Part shown: positions 1-11,149 of the stretch, one piece after another
Layout of the letters: each line of letters opens with the position of its first letter
How positions within the stretch are numbered: position 1 is the stretch's first letter
Assembly: GCA_963969495.1 (NCBI GenBank)
Contig: OZ018319.1
Coordinates: 203,249,778-203,313,777 of the forward strand
Direction of reading: 5' to 3'
From: Ceratothoa steindachneri
Lineage: Eukaryota > Arthropoda > Malacostraca > Isopoda > Cymothoidae
DNA: 64,000 bases
The notes under the pieces: generated by a model
Database searches by the model: none
What the model saw: the letters and a program-made list of their open reading frames with translations, nothing else
Told to the model about the DNA's origin: nothing
Program-made: the position numbers and the translations under genes

Positions 1-180
1 TTTCTTTAAGAATGAGTTTTTTCATAACAACATTAATTTTAAAAAAATAAGGGAAAATGTCAAAATTATTAAATTGGCTTATACATGAACATTCAACAAG
101 GTTTCTTTAAATGGAGTCATTTGAGCGAAAAATAAACTTTGCTGAATTCCAATTAATTAAGTGGTTATTTTCGGACATAT

Positions 181-316
181 GCACAAAAAACGCATTATTA
201 TTTACAGCTCTCCTAACGTTGTATTTATGCTGAATTAATACCGACAGATAATTGCTTTCCTCTCTGTCCAAAATACAATGTTAGGAGAGCTGTAAATAAT
301 AGTGCATTTTTTGTGC
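181..316. repeat. Foldback hairpin, 46-bp arms
   Basis: The arms at 181-226 and 271-316 are near-perfect reverse complements. Both contain TTTACAGCTCTCCTAAC in one orientation or the other, and about 44 bp of loop separates them. The right arm abuts the decayed 3' end of WREP copy 1 and supplies its last spurious codons, so the hairpin either inserted there or arose by inverted duplication at a break. It could be a small foldback element. I see no target-site duplication. Confidence 0.75.
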
Positions 317-1690
317 AGCCCCAAATGAATCCCATGCTCCTTTTTCTATGTCGGTCATCGAACTCGAGATGTTTTGGTTTTCCATTAACTTTCTGACCTG
401 TGGCCCATAAAAAAATCCAGCCTTTCTTTTATCATAACTTAAGCCAGAAAATATTGTACAAATGAATTTGAAACAGTCAACCTCCACATTAAGAGCTTTC
501 ATAAATTGTTTCATTAGCACTAGTTTAATATGAAGGGGTGGGAAGATGATTTTCTCTCGCTCAACATGTGGTTGGTGTATAATATTCTTCTCCCCAGTAG
601 TCAAACTTTCTCTAACTGGCCAGAGTTTCTGTTTCCAATGTTTGTTTTTGGCTCGGCTGTCCCATAAACACAGGGGGAAACACGGATATTTTGTATAGCC
701 TCCTTGTTGGCCAAGTAAAAAAAAGGCCATTTTCAGATCCACACATATGATCCATTTGTGTTCATCATATTTGAGTAAATCTAATACAGATCTTATATGT
801 TCGTGCTTCTCTTTTAAATGCACAGAGTGACTAATAAGAATCGCGCCGAAAAAGTTTCCATTGTAGATTAACACACATTTTAGACTTTTCTTTGAACTAT
901 CTATAAAAAGTCTCCAGTCATTTCTTGGATCATACTCTGAAACACCTATCGCGTTTAACAGACCCGCTACGTCACAGCAGTAAACAAAATCTTCTTAGGT
1001 TTTAAAGAATGCCAAGAGATCTCTCTTCCTGTTCCGATAAAAAGTTACATTTGTTTTTCCTGCAACAAATTCTTATCTTTAAGTCTAGAAACTAACATTT
1101 CGGATAACTCTTTTGACAGGCCTAGGTCTCTAACTAAATCATTCAGTTTTAATTGGCTGAAGTTTCCACGTTCTTGGGTCGATGGATGTACAAAGTCTGG
1201 ATCAATGTTAAGTTCATTTCTTACATCAGATTCACGTATATCACTTACATCGTCCAGTGAAGGAAGTTCCTTGAATACAGGTACTGGAATTTCATCTATA
1301 TGAAGCACTAGACGAATTGTAAATCAAGTTTTGAGTAACTTATTTTATGTCGCGTTTTCTTGCTATAACCAGAAGTCTTTGTGAGACAAAAGTAGCAATC
1401 GTTTACATGTTTTTTTGTCTCCCGCGACACCATAGGAATGCCGAATCCTAGTTGTTTTCTTGTACTCTTTGTCCATTGGCGTAGATTTTCGAAACATGGT
1501 TTACAAACATTGTGCGGGACCCACGTTTTATCCTGATCATCTAATTTAATCTTAAATTAAGCCTAGTATGCTCTTTTCACAAAAATACTAATGTTCATTC
1601 TTTGAGGTGGTGCAGTAAAACAACCACATATACCTATAGCAAAACGAGTCAGGGGAATTCAAACATTTCCTTCGTAATGAGGCCATACTA
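281..1690 (-). pseudogene. WREP-family transposon protein, copy 1 (decayed)
   Basis: Reading on the minus strand, the family landmarks appear in order but in several frames. They are an N-terminal segment like VKRAY followed by DDQDKTWVPHNVCKPC (about 1,690-1,520), GIPMVSRETKKHVNDCYFC (about 1,440), a block ending in LVRDLGLSK (about 1,130), then a long open stretch at 281-874. That stretch holds HSVHLKEKHEHI, DLKMAFFLLGQQGGYTKYPC, LCLWDSRAKNKHW, PPLHIKLVLMKQF and AWDSF. The C-terminal third (the HFLHSHLD...GERFHQD region of other copies) is missing, cut at the foldback at 181-316. Frames break near 875-1,045 and near 1,310, so no full protein can be made. The family is present five times here. 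I do not recognise an established name for it. No terminal repeats were found for this copy, whose left end may lie outside the window. Confidence 0.7.
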
Positions 1691-1999
1691 CTGAATGTTA
1701 GTTCATAAAACAAATCTGAAAAACACAAAATTATATTATACACAATTGCTTTATATATCTAGATGTGCATAAAGAGAAGTCTAAATACATAGATAAAATA
1801 AAATAAGAAGAATACCAAACGCCTCCACTTCCGTTTACTTGGTCATAAGATATCCTACTACTATTATTGGTACAAATATGGACCAATCCATAAATAAAAA
1901 AACTTGACGTGATAGAAGAAAACTATTGCCATTTTTAAACCCCGTGATCCCAAATTTCCCAAGAACAGGTTCAAATTTAAGTCAGCATAAAAAAGTTAA

Positions 2000-2350
2000 A
2001 ATTTCTTGACCAATGTTATTTTTGCATTATCAATGCTAATTGAATGGTTTTCATTTGACATGTGGAGAAACAAATTAGTTGAAAGAGATCCATGTCGCAT
2101 ATCGAATTTATGTTCCTTCATTCCCTTGGAGAATCTGCTGCTTTTGCTAATATATACTTGATTGCACGATTTGCAAGGGATATAAAAAACCCTGTTCTTG
2201 ATTGATGGATCTATTATATCGGGGTGAATTTTAAAAGCGGGTAATGGAAGTGTAATTTAACAGTTTTTAGGCCACTTTCAACATCCAAGGGGTCAAATAT
2301 CTTTTTTCGAGCATAATTATGGTTTCATATAATCTTAAAGCTTTATATTA
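2000..2350 (-). pseudogene. Penelope-like element, GIY-YIG fragment (PLE-H)
   Basis: One minus-strand frame from about 2,215 to 2,003 reads as a Penelope-type GIY-YIG endonuclease domain. It has VFYIPCKSCNQVYISK with the C-x2-C pair before the GIY-YIG core, then KEHKFDMRHGS and NENHSISIDNAKI. The GIY is replaced by VFY and the YIG by YIS. Upstream (2,220-2,350) another frame carries the linker before the endonuclease. No reverse transcriptase domain is recognisable here, so this is a short 3' fragment. It is weaker than the other PLE copies but shares their C-x2-C and EHK spacing. Confidence 0.6.
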
Positions 2351-2765
2351 ACTTTTTTCCATTTATTAATTTTTTGCTTACAAACTTTAGTTCTAGATTT
2401 CTTCTACGACCAACTGGGCTAACAAAAGTTCTTAGGTTTCCTTAAAGCTAACGAAACATCAATAAATTTTGTTTAAAAAAAACAAAAGGCAACAAACTCC
2501 TTTAATTTGTTTGTTCTTTTGAAAAACTGAGTCTATAGGTAATTTGGCTGACAGCAATTCATATATCTATATATTTGCTTCTCATCTGAAGGCAAAAAAT
2601 ATTGTAATGAAATGGATGACATAAATTTCACAGGGGAATTTTAAAATCGGGGAATGGAAGGCTAATTTAGCATTTTTTAGGCCACTTTCACCCTCCAAAG
2701 GGTCAAATTTCTGTTTCGAGCATAATTATGTTTTCATATGATCCTAGAGTTTTATATTAAGTTTT
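2225..2765. repeat. Diverged direct repeat, about 130-bp units 413 bp apart
   Basis: The block at about 2,225-2,355 recurs at about 2,637-2,765 in the same orientation. Shared words include TTTAGGCCACTTTCA, GGGTCAAAT and CGAGCATAATTATG. It lies in the region upstream of the PLE-H endonuclease fragment, so it is probably a partial tandem copy of the same Penelope element, a common arrangement for this class. Confidence 0.65.
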
Positions 2766-2978
2766 TTATTATTCTTTTTATTTTCATTTATTCATCTTCC
2801 TAATTTTTCTGGCCTTTATTAATTCTTTCTTCAAAATAATCACTTGGTTTAATTGTTTTTTCTTCACTTAAGGAAAAATATACATTAAAAGGAAGTTTAA
2901 AGTTTTTTAAAGTTTAGCTAGTAATAGTGTGTCCAGGATGCTTGTGTGACCATCTATCACAGGAATGAGGTGTTAGGT
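2766..2978. other. AT-rich spacer
   Basis: No coding, repeat or RNA signal could be supported in this stretch. It is dominated by T-runs. Confidence 0.5.
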
Positions 2979-3194
2979 CTAGCAAGTGCTACTTTGACTG
3001 CATAATATATGATAGACTGCAAAATATATGATAAGGAGTGACTGCTCTCCAGCCTCCTTATCAAGAAGATGATCTACGGCTATATATCTTCCACAGATTT
3101 TCACTTCCTTTATTTTCACCACTTTCTCTACAGATATCTCCTTACAAACATTCTTAGAGGTTTTATCTTTAATTAAATACATACCTTTGTCCAC
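2979..3194 (-). other. Short ORF with KNVC...VKICGRY, unknown
   Basis: A 71-codon minus-strand ORF reads SKNVC, then a lysine-rich stretch, then VKICGRY. A second minus-strand segment at about 6,140-6,235 reads KNVCDKFIDEVMKLGKLKVC. The two share KNVC, a V.K core and VK/KVCG.Y at the same spacing, which suggests a common origin. The start of the 2,979-3,194 ORF lies in the duplicated unit at 3,108-3,609, so its first 28 or so codons are present twice. No family is recognised. It may be a fragment of an unrecognised repeat or a small exon. Confidence 0.25.
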
Positions 3195-3609
3195 CCGATT
3201 TTAAGGTTGCGACAGTCTTTCGATTGGATTATAAACTGGCTCAATATTATGTCCAAGAACGGTTAGAACTCACAGAGGTGAAAACCTATGCAAAATCAAA
3301 ATTTCCTAGAAATAAAATACCTGAATTATATCGACTAAAACTATAAATAATATCTCGCTTTATTTTCACCACTTTCTCTACAGATATCTCCTTACAAACA
3401 TTCTTAGAGGTTTTATCTTTAATTAAATACATACCTTTGTCCACCCGATTTTAAGGTTGCGACAGTCTTTCGATTGGATTATAAACTGGCTCAATATTAT
3501 GTCCAAGAACGGTTAGAACTCACAGAGGTGAAAACCTATGCAAAATCAAAATTTCCTAGAAATAAAATACCTGAATTATATCGACTAAAACTATAAATAA
3601 TATCTCGCT
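3108..3609. repeat. Perfect 250-bp tandem duplication
   Basis: The bases from about 3,108 to 3,357 are repeated immediately at 3,358 to 3,609 with period 250. I could find no difference between the copies, and CT of microhomology sits at the joint. Everything around is old and diverged, so this is either a very recent tandem duplication or an assembly artefact. Confidence 0.95.
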
Positions 3610-4122
3610 GGTAAGGCTAAGTTAGGTACTCGCTATTTAAGTTTAGAGTTGGCACTTACCTTCCCATTAATTTTGAAAGTAATCTTCTCAAAAAAGTGTC
3701 AAAGGCGTTTTATAATTTTACAGTTAAGGTTTATACAGGATAAATACAGGATGCTCAAACTTTTATATTGTCGACTTTGTATATTTAAACCACTGTATTT
3801 GTCATTTAGTTTAGGAGGTTGTGTTCTGAGTGATAAATGAATAAACTTTTACCTGAAAAGCAGCGAGGTATATGATAATGAAGTTAATGAAAAAACAAGA
3901 GCTTTGATAGAGGAAAAGACACATAAAAAAATTGGAGGCAATATATATAAAGAAGGGTCATATCCTCTTAGGGTTCAGGTGATAACTATTTGAGAGGGGA
4001 TAAGTGACCTCGCTACGGGATTAAATTTGAAATTCCCTTTGTTCAGATGTAAGTTTGGGAAAAAATTAATTAGTTCGGATTCGACTACATGTCGATTAAT
4101 CCAGTCAGTTGATCTATATATA

Positions 4123-5362
4123 CGAGGGGCGGTCAATAAGTTTTGCAATTCGGATATAATGAAACAAGATATGAGGAAAAGTGTTTTATTATTTTTCAAT
4201 ATAACTACTTTCGACTTCAATGCACTTGCGCCATTTGTCCCTGAGGCTTCGAATTCCAGACAATCAGAAATCTCCCGACTGCTGTTCAATCCACTCCTGG
4301 ACGGCGAGCTGGACATCTTCATCGTCCCTAAACCGGCGTCCACGCAGTGCAGCCTTGAGCTGGCGGAAAAAAGTAGTCGCTAGGGAACAGATCTGGACTG
4401 TATGGGGGATGGTTGAGCTCCTCGAATTCGCACTCGCGCAGGGCAGCTTGTGCAACTCTGGCCTTGTGGACAAGGACATTGTCGTGGAGGAGCAGGACAC
4501 CACGTGTCAACTTGCCGCGCCGCTTCTTATGAATGCACTTCTTCAACCCAGCCAGTTCCTCGGCGTAATATTGGCCTGTGATGGTCCTTCCACGAGGCGC
4601 ATAGTACACCATCAACACTCCCTTAGAATCCCAAAAGATAGTGGCCATGATCTTACTGGCTGAGGGTTCGGTCCGGAACTTGATAGGGGTCGGAGAGCCC
4701 CTGGTCTCGGGATCCAGTGATGGACCCACGTTTCATCACCTGTGACTATGCGTGACTAGAATCCTCCGAACTTTGATGACGTTGAAGTCGATCATGGGGC
4801 GTGAGGTTTTGTGAGGTTTCTAGGGACCCAACAGGCACAGACCTTGGTCATGGCCAAATTGTCGTGGATGATGTTGGTAACACTTCTATGTGATATTTCA
4901 AGTTCTCGTTTCATTTCTCCGACCTTCACCCGTCGATTTTCGACGATTATCCTCTCCACACGGTCCACATCGTCCTCGTTGGTCACGTCTGAAGGGGATC
5001 CTGGACGGGGGTCATCTTCAAGAGACTCACGATCATGGTGGAACTCCCTATTCCAGCGATCAATGGTTGCATAGGAAGGGGCGATGTCGGTGTACACTGC
5101 AACCATGCGTTCATGGATCTCTTTTGCATTCTTGCCTTCCTTGGTCAAAAATTGATCAGTGCGCGGTGCTCAACCTTCTCCATTGTTGAAAAATTTGTGA
5201 CTGACGATCTGCGATCAGCTACTGCTTCTTAAATAGACGAGGCAGGAGCGTGCGGCTGCAGGTCCTGACTTGTTATAACTTGTCCTAACACCCTTTACAA
5301 ACAGACATTCCCCTTCCTCTGTTTTGCCCTACCGATTCGCAAAACTTATTGACCGCCCCTCG
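4123..5362 (-). mobile_element. mariner DNA transposon, complete ends
   Basis: The ends are inverted repeats that begin CGAGGGGCGGTCAATAAG (4,123-4,146 and the complement at 5,339-5,362). They are flanked by TA at 4,121-4,122 and 5,363-5,364, the target duplication typical of mariner. Length is 1,240 bp, close to the usual 1.2-1.3 kb. The element sits inside a Penelope fragment and is therefore younger than it. Confidence 0.95.
4328..5189 (-). pseudogene. mariner transposase (disrupted)
   Basis: DDE transposase that would cut and paste the mariner ends. The start is a minus-strand ATG near 5,189 (MEKVEHRALINF). A one-base disruption follows near 5,150, and the frame then runs to 4,792 with the helix-turn-helix region (PSYATIDRW, GRP-like GSPSD, ISHRSV) and the linker WVPRNLT. 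A second open stretch (4,729-4,328) carries HHW-like remnants, PTPIKFRTEPSASKIM, the second-Asp block LLLHDNVLVHKA and the third-Asp block HPPYSPDLFPSDYF. Together they cover most of a roughly 345-residue mariner transposase, but frame breaks near 5,150, 4,760 and 4,380 rule out a functional product. Two catalytic aspartates are visible (LHDN and YSPD). Confidence 0.9.
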
Positions 5363-5500
5363 TAAAACACATTTTATCCCAATCGACAGTTCTTGGTTGC
5401 AGACATGTATGTAAGGATTGAATTAGATACGTTGCTCGTGTGTACAGAATATTTGTGATCAGGAATCCTCTATTATGCTGCGTCCAGTTTGGCCTTCCTT

Positions 5501-7090
5501 ATAAATATTGCCTCAATGTGTTTTTTTGGGGCGCGTCCCTTTTTCTATTGTTTCACATTATTTCCTTTTTTTCTCATTTTGTTTATAAGGAATGAGTTAA
5601 TATTTGTACAGCAGAAGGATGTAGCGTGATACTCCCTCAGTAGTCCTTGTGAATATAAAAGTCGTCCTCTTAAAGCTTTGATTTTTCTTTAATTACTTAT
5701 CATTGTGCAAACTACGCTAATCTACTCTTAATGAAGTTAGTAATAAGAAGATATAAAAACTTATTACTGAACAACAAACAAGATAATTCTTAAAAAAATT
5801 AATAGGCATCTATAATATTCCCCATGTTAATTGTGATACAGCATGTTTTAATGATAGATGAGATGCTGTTAAATATGTTATGAAAGAATGATTTTTTTTC
5901 TTGGTAAGTGTGGTTGTATGATAGAAAGTTATTAAAAAATACTCATCATGAAAAGATAAAAGAAGTAAATATATTGAGAAAGCCAATTTCATAATTAAAG
6001 TTAAACATTAAAAGTCTTAGTTTATATGAATTTCTAAACAAAATAATTTGCAAAGAAGTAAAAGACTGAGAAGTGATTGTGAATTAAAGGCAGAAATACA
6101 AAAAATAGGCACTATTTTGTCTTTCTCGCAGGAGAACGTTTGTGGACCGGTACTGACCGGTTGTGTTTTGTAACATCCACACACTTTAAGCTTCCCTAAT
6201 TTCATCACTTCGTCTATGAACTTGTCACAAACATTCTTTCGTAGTAGCCATTGTGAGTTTTAGAAAGGTTTTAAGTAATTGTAATAAAAATGGTTTAGAT
6301 TCATAGCATCCGTAAGAAACGGAATAAAGCAACGGGCGAAAATTTGCTCAAGAGTAGAGAAGAGCAGAATATTTTTTATTGATAAATCTATAGCTATTTT
6401 TATGGCTTAAGGTATTATGATTTTTGTTAATAAACTTTGGATTTATCTGGATAGCGTCTCTGATTATTAGATTTTATTGATTAGCGACACCTGCGCAAAA
6501 GAGCACAGCTACCTGAGTTTATTATCCAGGGACTTACCATGGCTTCGATCAAAATTAATAATAATGCTTGATACAACTTCTTTACTAAGATTTTATATTA
6601 TTAAACTTCCCTTTGATCGTAGGTCTGAATTTGACTTAAAAGAAGTGGTGATAGCCTTTATCATGAAACGGTTATTGAAAAGAAAAGGAGACAAATCCAT
6701 TTAAAACCTTTCAGAATCCTTTTTATTGAAGCGACCACAAACTTCACCTCCACCAGAAGGTGCATTTAAGTCATTACTTGTATACCTTTGCTTCAAATTT
6801 TAAACTCTTGGAAGAGAGTCGATTGCCACCGATCTTTGTGCGGAAATCTTTTCCTTGTTCGTTGCCTTGTTAAACGCCATCTTGTGACAGGTACTTAATA
6901 GAATAGGGAGATGTCTAAGTAGGTTTAAAATTGCAAAAAAAAGATTAAAAATATTAGGAGCTATTGCGAATCAATGGGTTATTTGCATTTACGAATAATA
7001 AGTAGGCGAGAACAACGTAGGGCTCGTTGTCGTAGCTTTCTCAACGACTTGAAGAGTTATGGAAATCAAATTCTCATTTTTTTTTATTGA
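5501..7090. other. AT-rich stretch, no supported gene
   Basis: Short ORFs here carry no recognisable motif. The only point of interest is the minus-strand KNVC-type segment at about 6,140-6,235, described with the ORF at 2,979-3,194. Confidence 0.5.
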
Positions 7091-7099
7091 ATAACCTTC

Positions 7100-7380
7100 A
7101 CAGTCGATCCTTTCACCAACAAAAGCAGAACGACTGGGTGGTAAGGTTTGGCCAGGTCGTCTTCGAGGTCTGCTAAGTGTTCACGACCAAGCACCCGCGG
7201 CCTCCGTGATAATGTTCGGAGTTGTGGCTTCGAATGTCGAGAAGATGCCGCCGTCGGGATTCGCGGTCAGTTACAGGCTCACCGTGGCCAATTACAGGTA
7301 TATTTTAGCCATGATAGTCCTTCACTGGGTGCCACAGATCACAAAGAAGGCGGACTATGTTCTTTCAGCAGTGTAATATA
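7100..7380. other. GC-rich island of unknown origin
   Basis: A block of about 280 bp is markedly richer in G and C than its neighbours. It is open in one frame on each strand: plus-strand ATG at 7,148 for 77 codons, and a minus-strand frame containing PRVLGREHLADLEDDLAKPY that ends near 7,085. No domain is recognised. It may be a displaced exon or part of a GC-richer repeat. Confidence 0.3.
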
Positions 7381-7728
7381 GTGCAATTACTTACAGCACA
7401 ATACACACTTGAAGACAAAATAGTAGTTTATCACCATATTTTTCATTATAATCACCATAATTACCAGTTTTAATTACGAGGTGTGTCGGTGTGCATCAAT
7501 AACATTTCATTTTTGAAGCGCAATAGCAACGAGGATCTATCACTTAGAATGTTTGTAAGAAAATATCTGTGCAGAAAGTGGTGAAGATGAAGGGAGTGAA
7601 AGTGTGCGTGAGATATATGTATAACTGCAGATCGTCTTGGAGGCGTTTGAGCAGGCTATCACATACATGTCAGCTGCAGAATGCTGGCACATGTTAGAAC
7701 TGTCATTCTCTTGCGAGGGCATCAATAA

Positions 7729-10013
7729 CATTAGCCAACAAATTTTAACTTTGTCTCTGCTACTTGAGTAAATGTTGTTGTGACTAAATAATTTTGGTGT
7801 GCTGATTCCAAATCTGTGCTCAGATTTGTCCTAGCACATAAGGTTCCTGAGTTATGCAACTAGGATATATGGCTCACTTTGGCACCTTGGATCAATTAAT
7901 GATATAAGTATTACGAGTTTGAGAAGTATGAGACGTTTCTGGGCAAAAGTTTGTAATCGGGGCACCCTATTTGGAATTATGTACGTCCTTTTGCAGACCC
8001 AGACAAGATATGCATTACATATAATAGAGGTAGTACTCACCTAACTATAAATTTCTTCAAAAATGTTTGAGACTCTTGCTCTTGCGTTTGTACGTGGATA
8101 TAGTATCCTGCCGTTGTAGGAACCAGCAGTAGTCGCCCATCATGTTTTCGTTGAAGTAGCCTTGGTACCTGCTTTCCATCATTGCGATATCTCGGTGGAA
8201 CTTTTTTCCATGTTCGTCACTAATATCACCCATATTAGATGGGGAGAAATCTAGATGCGAATGCAAGAAATGCATCTTAAGAGACATCTGACACCCCCAT
8301 TCGTTGATAGGCCTTTAGCATGTTGTCCAGTAGTTCTTCATAGTTTTCAGCCATATGATTTACCAAGGAAGTTCTGCACTACATGGACAAATGAATCCCA
8401 TGCTGCCAGCTCAAGTGGAGTTAGTTTATTTCTGAACTCCCTGTCATGTATCAATTCTCTGATCTCCAGCCCTACAAAAATGCCAGCTTTAAGTTTAGCA
8501 TTGATTTTCTTTGCACCAAATTTCTCTTTGAGATACTGGGATCCATCAGAATCATGGGCCATTGCTTTAACAAAATTCGTGATAAGGCCAGGTTTGATAT
8601 GAAGTGGTGGAAGGTAAATCTTTTGTGGATGTACCAAAGGCATGTGCTTCGCATTATATCGGCCAACTATGTGCTCTTCTCTTTCGGGCCACCGTTTGAC
8701 AATATATTGATTCATGTCGTCAGGGCTGTTCCATAGGCATAAGAAGCACATATTCTTTGGATATCGTAGCTGCAGTCCAAGAAGTAAAGAAATTACCTTT
8801 AGATCACCACAGATATTCCACTTATGATGCGAGTAATGAACACCTTCCAAAATAAATTTCATTAAGTCATATGTCTCTATCATCCCAACAATAAGTGGGG
8901 CAGGAATTGAAGTTTTTTGTTACCATTGTGTAACAACACAGCTTTGAGGCTAGTAGTGCTTGCATTGATGGGTATTCTCCATTCATCAGGTAAATGCTCG
9001 TTTCCTAGCTGATTCATGTGGCCATTAACATCTGTACAGAAACAAGAACCATCTTCTTCTTTATGAAAGGCAGCTAAAGCCTCATGGCGTTTACGGAAAG
9101 TAGATATTTTTGCACCGTCCTCTAGAAGATTCCATTGCTGTAGTCTGAACCCAACAGTTCTACGTAATCCTTTGACCATAACAAACTATTCAATCTTTCT
9201 TGATTTATCAACTGGATCTTCTTTTACTTAGAATCATCCTCATACATTTCATCGTCATTGTTATCCTCCTCTTCAGGCGATGAATCATCTTTATCTGCAC
9301 TAGCTGATGGAGGAACTGGGATTGGAATCCCCATATTATGGGGCACTGATTTTATAGCTGACTTACAATCTAGATATACAATTTTTGACTTTTTCTTATT
9401 TGAGAATCCCGCAATATTTGTCATAAAAAAGTAGCGATCAAAAACATGATTTGTTGGCTCACGCCACACCATTGGTACAGTAAAAGGCTTACCCTTCCGT
9501 TTGCCGTTTAACGACTGTGGGAGACCCGTATAATACACAGTACAAGATTTGTAAGGTGCTAGGAGCTTGTTTTGGTCACCAACTTTACAACCAAAGTAAT
9601 AATTGTATGCAGTTTTGACTCATTTAGCTAGATTTTTCCGCTGGTTGCTTGGATATATCTTCCACAGATATAACAAAAGTTGTCTGGGGCTATTTATAAA
9701 TCTTCACCGATTCATGTTTCAAACTTAGTTTGTATATATCCTGTTATATACTTTTGTACAATCTTATTTCATTAACAAATTAATTGAAAGATAAATCTGA
9801 AAGAAAAATGCAATTAATCACTGTATGTAAATACCGTTTCGACACCACTACTATAATGGCTAAATTTGACAACATGATAAAGCAGGGGTGTAACGCGGGA
9901 ACTAAACACACACAACACATCCTCTCACTACTGTAGCCGAAGCAACACTGCCCATATGTGTAACTAAAGAGTATGTATGTAACTCAGGAACCTTACGTGC
10001 TAAAATAATTCTG
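7729..10013 (-). mobile_element. WREP DNA transposon, copy 2 (probable ends)
   Basis: Inverted repeats flank the copy-2 gene. TAGCACATAAGGTTCCTGAG at about 7,832-7,851 is matched by the complement of 9,982-10,002, and the similarity continues on both sides for about 40 bp. Further left, TAA then CATTAGCCAACAAATTTTAA at 7,726-7,748 resembles the left end of copy 5 (TAA, CACAGGGGAACAATTTTAA), suggesting the true left terminus at 7,729. The matching outer right terminus is not visible and may be lost. Confidence 0.6.
8057..9705 (-). pseudogene. WREP-family transposon protein, copy 2
   Basis: Minus-strand landmarks in order: CYICGRYI (about 9,680); YYFGCKVGDQNKLLAPYKSC (about 9,600); VPMVWREPTNHVFDRYFF (about 9,480); PIPVPPSASADKDD followed by an acidic run (about 9,330-9,225). 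Next come DEWRIPINASTTSLKAVLLHN (about 8,950), then an open stretch 8,883-8,347 with GDLKVISLLLGLQLRYPKN, CFLCLWNSPDD, PPLHIKPGLITNFVKAM and AWDSFVHVVQNFLG. A final open stretch 8,287-8,057 has HFLHSHLDFSPSNMGDISDE, KFHRDIAMMESRYQGYF and MMGDYCW. Three or four frame breaks interrupt it. It is the most complete C-terminal half in the window. There is no intron at the PM/VWREP point, unlike copy 4. Confidence 0.8.
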
Positions 10014-10800
10014 ACAAGGTACTTTCATCATTGACCTATTACACTCCATTAAGCAGTTACACATGTGTTTTGTCTAGTCCGAGTTCAGCCTCTGGGGCTG
10101 ATAGTCTCGGTGTGCTGTAGCATCTAATCCAGTTTCAGAGTTCATCCTGGGACAGTGGGAAGCTATGTGTAGTATCTTACCGAGAAAGAATTAATTCAGG
10201 TGTAGAAAGTGCAGTATATGCTACAGTATATCGTCCATTTAAGATTTATGCTTTATTCCCTTCAGATGAGGTGATATGTCTTGAGGTATTTAGTTTAGTG
10301 GGGGTTTATTTCTAGACAGAGGAGCTACTATGTGCTGCAGCATCTCTTCGAGTCAACAACCATCCGTGTTCAGGTATGGCTCTATGTGCTGTACCATCTC
10401 ATCTAGGAGGGGTTTTATCCCCAGGGAGAAGGCCTTAAGTGTACCCTTTCATACCCCTCCATTCCTCTAAAACCTCATTGTGATCTTATACATAATTATT
10501 ATAGTGTGAAGTTATGCATGTGATTAAGTGTATATATGAGAGAGTAAAATACTAAGGTTGACAGGATAAAATGTGTAGTTGCTAAATAATATCCTGTAGA
10601 AATACAAATAAATCAAAACACCTTTCGTCGCCATATTGGTATTATTAATTAATAATGCTTCTTTCTTATTTAGACTCGAAAATAACAGATCTTTCAAAAT
10701 TTGCAAAGTAAAAGATGAGAAACTTCACCTAATTGAGCCTCATAAGGAAAAATAAGGTTTCCTTCCTATTAGTTTCGATTTATTTTTGGTTAGTTAGTCA
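10014..10800. other. No supported gene
   Basis: Contains loosely repeated phrases such as TATGTGCTG.AGCATCTC around 10,130, 10,330 and 10,390, possibly old diverged repeats. Nothing else could be supported. Confidence 0.4.
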
Positions 10801-11149
10801 GCGCCAATCTTTCCATGATACTGGGAGGCTCTCCGACCGGATAATGAAATTTAAATAAGGTCAGTCTGACAATCGCTGGTCGGTCCGAGAGCGCCAGGGG
10901 CCGGTCCTGTTTTGGGGAGAGGTGCCAGGAAGTATTTTGTTTTTGACACCAAACAGCACTCAGGTGGAATCCTCTGTCACCTCGGGGGAGAGGGATCTGT
11001 TCCGCGTCAGAGGTACGTGGATATAGATATCCGTTTGCAGGATTCCTTGGAGCAGAGAGTGTGTGTGTTGCGCTGTGAAGGCAGGAGAGGAGAGAAAGCA
11101 GTGTTGTGATTGGCTATGTGTGAGGTGAGAGGTGTAAGATCTACCCACC

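Larger units (their letters stand above)
3985..5500 (-). pseudogene. Penelope-like element 3' fragment, split by mariner (PLE-G)
   Basis: Minus-strand reading on the left of the mariner (about 4,120-3,990) gives the end of a Penelope protein: DWINRHVVESELINFFPNLH, then KGNFKFNPVARSLI. On the right of the mariner (about 5,490-5,365) the reading gives pieces of the preceding GIY-YIG domain in two frames (YKEGQTGRSI, then TSNVSNSILTYMSATKNC). Removing the mariner and one TA copy would make the two halves contiguous in the order expected for the family. The element is 5'-truncated: no RT domain is seen. Confidence 0.75.

Noticed and set aside
4027..5232. Plus-strand ORFs over the mariner
   Set aside because: They are antisense to the minus-strand transposase, which explains all conserved motifs.
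8255..8736. Plus-strand ORFs over WREP copy 2
   Set aside because: Antisense shadows of the minus-strand WREP frame.
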